Positions 32,561 to 37,492 of a stretch of DNA of 37,492 bases are shown here, piece after piece (within the stretch, counting starts at the first letter, position 1; every line of letters starts with the position of its first letter). The stretch comes from Prochloraceae cyanobacterium (lineage in GTDB: Bacteria > Cyanobacteriota > Cyanobacteriia > Cyanobacteriales > JASJDA01): assembly GCA_030065755.1 (NCBI GenBank), contig JASJDA010000036.1, positions 1-37,492 on the forward strand, read 5' to 3'. The notes under the pieces are model-generated. The model saw nothing but the letters and a program-made list of their open reading frames with translations, made no database searches and was not told where the DNA came from. Both the position numbers and the translations under genes were made by a program.

Positions 32561-33508
32561 CTAAGTGTTATTTTTTTTATTCGGTCGCTTAATCGCTTTG
32601 GAAATTGGTCTGCTGGGAGATGGTTTACTTACATCTGCTTTTTTGGGTTTAGGAATGGGACGGGAATTAGCAGGAGATTTTCTAGGAGTATCACTGTCTC
32701 CTCGTTTGATAGGAGGTCTTTTCTTTCCTGGCTTCTTGCGAAATGGTTTTTTCTTACTTCGCAACAGACCTATATCGGTCGCTTCATCGATCGTCAGGGC
32801 GTTACCCTGCAATTTCACCTGAAGATCCCAAAAATGTCCCAAAGGTTTTTCAGGAAAATCCCCTTGAAGTTTCAATTTGAAAAATTTTGGTTTTTCTGAT
32901 TCTTTTTTAGCAGACTGTCTAATTTTCACGATCGCGACCTTACTATCTTGGGAATAAAAAACCACTTCACCTCGAATCGAAAAATAACCGTGTTGATTGT
33001 CGCGATCGCTGGCGAGTTGGGAATCGTTTGATTCAGTTTGATTATTTCGATCGAGAGTTTCTGGCTCCCAAACACCCACAATTTGAACGTGTAAGTGGTC
33101 GTCTTTCTGTCTGGTGCGAGGATAAACAACCCAAAGATGGGGTTTTTCTAAATCCAAGTGATTTTTTACCAAGCTGATCGTTCGACCTAACAAGACTGCT
33201 TCAATAGTTGTTCCATCCTCAGTTAATAACGCCCCTTGTGTTAGTTGTTCTTGTGAGGGTTTGTATTGACCTTTGATGAGACCGATCGCTCGATACTGTC
33301 GGGGATCGCTAGGATGAGGAATGGGTTGTTTTCGCCCAGCAGGTTGTTCGCTCGGACTAGCTTTATTGACAGCGGTTGGATTTAACTGAGTATTGTTTTG
33401 AGAATCATCATTTTGTCTGCTGTCCGATCTAGTTGGCAGATCGGGTTTTAGCGGCTGATTGTCAGAAGAAGGGGGTAATTCGGAAGACCGATTTACAGCG
33501 GGATTCAT
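32561..33508 (-). CDS. Hypothetical protein with basic disordered tail
   Basis: The 315 residues have a disordered polar start (Pro/Ser/Asn/Gln). A central conserved region follows (RAIGLIKGQYKPSQEQLTQG, LLTEDGTTIEAVLLGRTISL, HLWVVYPRT and FKLKLQGDFP). The C-terminus is a very Lys/Arg/Pro-rich tail (KKKPFRKKPGKKRPPIKRGD, then further basic repeats). The middle looks like beta-rich, perhaps OB-like. The tail suggests binding to nucleic acid or acidic partners. I recall similar cyanobacterial proteins without function. It converges on HcyBio. Confidence 0.75.
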   Translation of the reverse strand: MNPAVNRSSELPPSSDNQPLKPDLPTRSDSRQNDDSQNNTQLNPTAVNKASPSEQPAGRKQPIPHPSDPRQYRAIGLIKGQYKPSQEQLTQGALLTEDGTTIEAVLLGRTISLVKNHLDLEKPHLWVVYPRTRQKDDHLHVQIVGVWEPETLDRNNQTESNDSQLASDRDNQHGYFSIRGEVVFYSQDSKVAIVKIRQSAKKESEKPKFFKLKLQGDFPEKPLGHFWDLQVKLQGNALTIDEATDIGLLRSKKKPFRKKPGKKRPPIKRGDSDTPRKSPANSRPIPKPKKADVSKPSPSRPISKAIKRPNKKNNT

Positions 33509-33790
33509 ACTTTACTCCTAGCGGCGGAGACAAATGTCTATTAACAGGTTTTGGATAAAACCATTACAGGTGATTTCCACTAGCCTGAATTAATTACTTA
33601 AAGTTTAACGATCGTGCTTTGACGTTTAAGATAGGATATCTTCAACTTAGCAAACAAAATGAGGTTAGCAATGCGATCGTCTGCTCATTTTACTCAATAT
33701 TCTTCCTGACGATCGAAAACAATAAATATTACGATCGAATCGCTATTCCAGCCTTAGTAAATTCTGGTAACTCAATGGGAGTTCAAAACC
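33509..33790. other. Divergent promoter region
   Basis: 282 bases between the basic-tail gene (minus) and the TPR gene (plus). No reliable gene is seen. HIP1-core GATCG sites recur. GGGAG at 33777-33781 is the likely ribosome-binding site of the TPR gene. Confidence 0.45.
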
Positions 33791-34636
33791 GTGAAAGCCT
33801 CTCAAAAAAAGCGCAATCCTTGGTTATACTTAGTCTTAGTGGTAATGGTGCTAGCATTGCTCGGATTTACCACCGTTCCCATAATCGGCAGTTTTATTGG
33901 TGAAAAAGCTTCTGCTAATACTGGGGATATCTCTTCAGACAACCAGCAAGAGCTAGAATTACAAGCTAAGGGATATCAGTTAGTATTGGAAAGAGAGCCA
34001 GACAACCAGACTGCCCTGCGAGGACTTATAGATATCCGTCTCCAGCAACAAGATATCGAAGGGACGATCGAACCTCTAGAAAAATTAACCGAGCTCAACC
34101 CCAATCTCGCCGAATACGGTATCTTACTAGCACAAACAAAACAGCAACTTAAGGATTATGAAGGAGCTGCCGCAGCTTATAACTCTATTTTAGACAACAA
34201 TCCTGGCAATATTCTGGCTTTGCAAGGAATGGTAGAGCTATTTTTGGAACGGGATCTGCCAGAAAAAGCTATTAGCTTTTTGAAAGATACTTTAAAAAAT
34301 GCCAAAGAAGCTAATTTAGCTCGACCCGATACTGTAGATATTACTGGGGTAGAGTTGCTTTTGGCAAGAATTTATACCGAGCGACAGCGTTACGACGAAG
34401 CGATCGCGATTTACGACGAAGCGATACGAGCAGATGAAAATGATTTTCGTCCCGTACTCTCTAAAGCTTTAGTACTGCAACAGCAAGGGTTAGACGAAGA
34501 AGCAAAACCCCTATTTATTCAAGCTGTTTCCCTCGCTCCAGAATACAAGGACCAAATTGTCAAAATGGCAGGTCAACCCCTTGAAGAAAGTCAAAAACCA
34601 CAACCAGAAGAAAAGGAAACAGCAACAGAAGACTAA
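33791..34636 (+). CDS. Membrane-anchored TPR protein
   Basis: The 281 residues start at GTG 33791, with GGGAG 9 bases upstream. There is a single N-terminal membrane anchor (PWLYLVLVVMVLALLGFTTV, about 10-30). Tetratricopeptide repeats follow, e.g. GYQLVLEREPDNQTALRGLI, YNSILDNNPGNILALQGMVE and RQRYDEAIAIYDEAIRADEN. The tail is acidic. It serves as a scaffold on the membrane, probably with repeats facing one compartment. Similar TPR proteins assist photosystem assembly, but this one is not identified. It overlaps the next gene by four bases at converging ends. Confidence 0.88.
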   Translation: MKASQKKRNPWLYLVLVVMVLALLGFTTVPIIGSFIGEKASANTGDISSDNQQELELQAKGYQLVLEREPDNQTALRGLIDIRLQQQDIEGTIEPLEKLTELNPNLAEYGILLAQTKQQLKDYEGAAAAYNSILDNNPGNILALQGMVELFLERDLPEKAISFLKDTLKNAKEANLARPDTVDITGVELLLARIYTERQRYDEAIAIYDEAIRADENDFRPVLSKALVLQQQGLDEEAKPLFIQAVSLAPEYKDQIVKMAGQPLEESQKPQPEEKETATED

Positions 34637-35880
34637 CTCTCAACAATCTGATACAGTGTCGTCAACAGGCGATTAATTTCCTCTGCACTGTTGTAGTGTA
34701 CTAGTCCAATCCGCAGCAAGCCCCCAACGGATTCAACTCCCAATCTTTCGGTGAGATTGAGAGCGTAAAAATTACCGTCCCAGGTGAAAATACCCCGATC
34801 GCCCAATTCTTTAGCAATTAAATTGGGGTTTTTTCCCTCTATTCTTATTGACACAGTAGGGGTTCTCGCGGTGAAGCGATCGAAATCTTTTATACCGTAG
34901 AAAGTTAAACCTGGAATTTGCAACAACCCAGAAACTAATTTCTCGCACGCGTCTCTTTCGTAATTTTGAGTTGCTTCCATTGCCGCTAAAATCGACTCGC
35001 GGCGGCTTTTTACTTGGGGAGAAACGCGACGACCCAGCTCGGAGATATAATCTATTGTGGCTATTACTCCTGCCAGTCCTTCGTGGTTTTTAGTGCCACT
35101 TTCCCAGCGATCGGGGACTCGAGCGCTAGCAGGTCTGACTTTATAGGGATGCAGGGCTTCGAGATGTTGCCTCTTGCCATACAATACACCCACGTGGGGA
35201 CCGAAGAATTTATAGGCAGAACAGGCGAGAAAATCGCAGTCTAAAGTGCTGACGTCAATAGGACAATGGGGTGCGTAGTGAACCGCATCTACAAATACCC
35301 GCGCGCCAACAGCACGGGCCAATTTTACCACTGTTGCTACGTCATTGATACTTCCTACCGCATTAGAAGCATAACCCACCGCTATTAGCTTTGTTTTGGC
35401 ATTAATTTTCTTCTCCAAATCGGTCATATCCAGAGTGCAGTCTTCTGGTTTGATATCTGCGACTCGAATAACAGCACCTTTTTCCTCTAAAGTTAGCCAG
35501 GGAGCAACATTCGCATCGTGATCCAGTCTGGTAACAACTACCTCGTCTCCAGGTTGTATTTCCCGCGCGATCGAGCGACTGAAAGCAAAAGTGAGCGAAG
35601 TCATGTTAGCGCCAAAAACGATCTCGTCGCGATCGCACCCTAAAAAATCTGCCATCGCTTCTCGTGCTTTCTCAATTATCTCGTCTGTCCTCATACTGGT
35701 AGCAAAAGCACCGTGGGAATTAGCGTTAGACGTTTTGAGATACTCGCTTATTGCTTCTATTACCCTTATTGGCACTTGTGTCCCTCCAGGCCCGTCAAAG
35801 AATATAATAGGTTTTCCCTCAATTTCTTGTTTCAGTGCGGGAAATTGGTTGCGTATCCAGTTGATGTCTAAAGAAACCAT
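34633..35880 (-). CDS. Cysteine-desulfurase-like PLP enzyme (class V aminotransferase)
   Basis: The 415-residue PLP-dependent enzyme has the PLP-Lys motif CSAYKFFGPHVGVLYGK near residues 219-235 and the Asp/His motif VFVDAVHYAPHCPIDVS. The N-terminus is IRNQFPALKQEIEGKPIIFF. It fits the VC1184-type cysteine-desulfurase-like family rather than IscS or SufS. No clear catalytic Cys loop can be assigned, so desulfurase activity is not certain. It is divergent from the P450 with only 49 bases between starts, so both share a promoter region. Confidence 0.9.
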   Translation of the reverse strand: MVSLDINWIRNQFPALKQEIEGKPIIFFDGPGGTQVPIRVIEAISEYLKTSNANSHGAFATSMRTDEIIEKAREAMADFLGCDRDEIVFGANMTSLTFAFSRSIAREIQPGDEVVVTRLDHDANVAPWLTLEEKGAVIRVADIKPEDCTLDMTDLEKKINAKTKLIAVGYASNAVGSINDVATVVKLARAVGARVFVDAVHYAPHCPIDVSTLDCDFLACSAYKFFGPHVGVLYGKRQHLEALHPYKVRPASARVPDRWESGTKNHEGLAGVIATIDYISELGRRVSPQVKSRRESILAAMEATQNYERDACEKLVSGLLQIPGLTFYGIKDFDRFTARTPTVSIRIEGKNPNLIAKELGDRGIFTWDGNFYALNLTERLGVESVGGLLRIGLVHYNSAEEINRLLTTLYQIVES

Positions 35881-35929
35881 AAGTTGCGCGAGCAGTTAAA
35901 AATAACTTATTGAAAGATTACATAATATT
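35881..35929. promoter_or_regulatory. Short divergent promoter region
   Basis: 49 bases between the starts of the desulfurase-like gene and the P450 gene. ACATAATATTATG near the P450 ATG could include a -10 box. The space is tight, so a joint regulator is plausible but no operator is seen. Confidence 0.35.
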
Positions 35930-37282
35930 ATGGCCGTGAAATATTTAAAATCTGCAGAAGAAATTCCAGGTAGTTATGGTTTGCCATATTTCGGAGAAGC
36001 GATCGAGCTATTTAAAGAGCAACAGTGTTTTCACTTGCGACGTTTTAATCGTTATGGTCCAGTTTATAAAACCAAGATTTTCAACACTAAAATTGCCTGT
36101 TTTGTAAGTCCCGAAGCCAATCAACGCATACTTAAAGATGAAGCAGATAAATTTTCTTCGAGACAAGTTTGGAAATTTATAGAACCACTTTTAGGAAACG
36201 GAATTATTTTTCAAGATGGAGTTAAACACGAGCGATCTCGAAAAATAATGTATCCGGCATTTCACGGTCAAGCAATTGCAGTGTATTTTGAGATAGTTAG
36301 AAACACTGTTGAAAATTTTTTAGCAAAATGGCAGCATAAGAAAAATATTTTTCTCTTCAACGATCTGCGTCAATTAAATTTAATTATTGGTTGCCAACTA
36401 TTTTTTGGAGCTCAAGCAGAATCAGAGGTAGAAAAGTTAAATCAATGGTTTTCAGATTTGGTTGAAGGAATAAGAACAGTTGTTAGATGGGATATTCCCC
36501 TAACAAAATTCGGACGCGCTCGTATAGCTAGAGGTAAAATCGAAGAATTTTTAAGTTCTATTATTGCAAGGAGAAGAAAAGAGAATAACTCTGAGAAGCT
36601 CGAAGACGTTTTAGATTTATTAATAAATTCTACTGATGAAGAAGGCGATATTTTAAGTGATTCAGAAATAATTAATGAGGCGATCGGTCTTTTGTATTTA
36701 GCTCACGAAAACATAGCCAAAATGTTATGTTGGGTCTTATTCGAGCTTGCTGGAAATCCAGATTGGCTGAGTAAACTTCGACAGGAACAAAGTGAAATTA
36801 TTAGCAAAGATCGCCTACAATTTTTGCATCTAAAAAATCTGACAAAAATCGAATGGTTTCTTAAAGAAGTAGAGCGAATATATCCATCTTTGTATACCAT
36901 ACCTCGTGCTGTTGTAGAAGATTTTGAGTGTGAAGGATATGTAATTCCTAAAAACTGGTTTGTTATTGTTTCACCTCTGCTAACTCATAGATCGCCCTTA
37001 ATTTATAAAAATCCAGATAAATTCGATCCTCTTCGTTTTGCACCTCCTCGCCAAGAAGATAAAAAACATCCATTTGCTCTCATTGGTTTTGGTGGTGGAA
37101 TTCATCAATGTCTTGGTTTTGAGCTAGCTCAAATGGAGATAAAAATTATTCTCTCGATGATTTTAAAACACTATAACTGGGAAATTAGCCCTAAATATGG
37201 AGAAATTGCGCCAGCGCTACAAGCAACCAAGAAGATAGAAGAACAAATGACGATCGACGTTTTTCCTCATAGCTTAACGTGA
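35930..37282 (+). CDS. Cytochrome P450 (CYP120-like) with unusual I-helix
   Basis: The 450-residue heme monooxygenase starts with SAEEIPGSYGLPYFGEAIEL, typical of soluble CYP120-like enzymes. ExxR is E313-V-E-R316, and the heme motif FGGGIHQCLGF puts the axial ligand at Cys394. The I-helix reads LAHENIAK: the Ala/Gly-Gly-x-Asp/Glu-Thr pattern is changed so that the conserved Thr is Asn261, as in P450cin. CYP120A1 from Synechocystis hydroxylates retinoids, but this protein is only a distant relative, so its substrate is open. No redox partner is adjacent. Confidence 0.9.
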   Translation: MAVKYLKSAEEIPGSYGLPYFGEAIELFKEQQCFHLRRFNRYGPVYKTKIFNTKIACFVSPEANQRILKDEADKFSSRQVWKFIEPLLGNGIIFQDGVKHERSRKIMYPAFHGQAIAVYFEIVRNTVENFLAKWQHKKNIFLFNDLRQLNLIIGCQLFFGAQAESEVEKLNQWFSDLVEGIRTVVRWDIPLTKFGRARIARGKIEEFLSSIIARRRKENNSEKLEDVLDLLINSTDEEGDILSDSEIINEAIGLLYLAHENIAKMLCWVLFELAGNPDWLSKLRQEQSEIISKDRLQFLHLKNLTKIEWFLKEVERIYPSLYTIPRAVVEDFECEGYVIPKNWFVIVSPLLTHRSPLIYKNPDKFDPLRFAPPRQEDKKHPFALIGFGGGIHQCLGFELAQMEIKIILSMILKHYNWEISPKYGEIAPALQATKKIEEQMTIDVFPHSLT

Positions 37283-37400
37283 AGAGCTTGGAAACAAGAG
37301 GGGGAGAGGGGGGAGCAGAGGAGCAAGGGAGCAGGGGATCGGGGAGATAATTAACAGCCAACAGCCAATAGCAAATAGCCAATACCCAACAGCACTTAGT
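37283..37400. repeat. G/A-rich and CAACAG-type repeats at the window end
   Basis: AGGGGGAGAGGGGGGAGCAG is followed by AACAGCCAACAGCCAA (37353-37368) and degenerate AATAGCCAATACCC units. This is the same combination of tracts seen before the HcyBio gene. The remaining DNA to 37492 holds no recognisable gene; a transcript may start beyond the window. Confidence 0.75.
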
Positions 37401-37492
37401 ACTAATTTTTAAGCAATTTAACGGATGTCTGTGGAATTGTCAGTGAGCTTTACTTAGATTAAGAAGGTAATTTTATGTCCATTTAGTTGGAA

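Noticed and set aside
33619-33903. 94-residue plus-strand frame upstream of the TPR gene
   Set aside because: It overlaps the TPR start in another frame and its composition is not protein-like; the TPR frame has a good ribosome-binding site and membrane anchor.

Overview
The window is a piece of a cyanobacterial chromosome. The octamer GCGATCGC (HIP1) and its GATCGC core recur throughout. The gene set is typical of oxygenic phototrophs: Vipp1, an acyl-lipid Delta12 desaturase, a Mg-chelatase H-subunit paralogue, an RRM-type RNA-binding protein and a CYP120-like P450. The AT-rich intergenic DNA, heptamer and CAACAG-type dispersed repeats, and IS200/IS605 debris would suit a large-genome coccoid, pleurocapsalean or filamentous cyanobacterium. 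The genus cannot be fixed from sequence alone.

Layout. 1-3.4 kb: two sugar-type ABC permeases (resembling GgtC/GgtD of glucosylglycerol uptake), an rbp gene, a 58-residue basic protein and a TnpB zinc-finger remnant. 3.4-10.2 kb: a large Mg-chelatase H-like gene carrying an in-frame dispersed repeat, two small unassigned genes, NAD(P)H-hydrate repair (NnrE-NnrD fusion) and a secreted SPOR-like protein. 10.2-13.7 kb: mnmA, a junk-filled gap with a group II intron 3' end, hisF, a small membrane protein, tRNA-Ala(GGC) and a hypothetical gene. 14.0-17.7 kb: a VOC protein, a serine-recombinase relative that has lost its catalytic arginines, and a BlaI / M56 peptidase / transglutaminase-like run. 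18.0-22.9 kb: desA, a lone tnpB element, an FAD monooxygenase, a candidate structured RNA and vipp1. 23.3-25.4 kb: an unknown single-pass membrane protein, a DUF721 (DciA-like) protein and a Cys-rich small protein. 25.6-28.4 kb: thioredoxin, peroxiredoxin-like protein, a NemR-like TetR regulator and lipoyl synthase, all on the minus strand. 28.5-32.5 kb: a CheY-like protein, a PsiE-like protein, a small membrane protein, a frameshifted AI-2E family transporter and a homocysteine-biosynthesis (HcyBio) enzyme. 32.6-37.5 kb: an unknown RNA/DNA-binding-like basic protein, a TPR protein, a cysteine-desulfurase-like protein and a P450 with an unusual I-helix.

Most genes are housekeeping or small conserved units rather than one large operon. 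Groups that look functionally linked are the permease pair, the BlaI-M56 pair (overlapping stop/start), the TetR-Prx-Trx redox group, and the small membrane protein with the AI-2E transporter. No complete defence island, prophage, CRISPR array or biosynthetic cluster is visible. The least explained parts are the candidate RNA at 21.84-22.13 kb, the degenerate recombinase-like protein and the compound mobile-DNA scar between mnmA and hisF.
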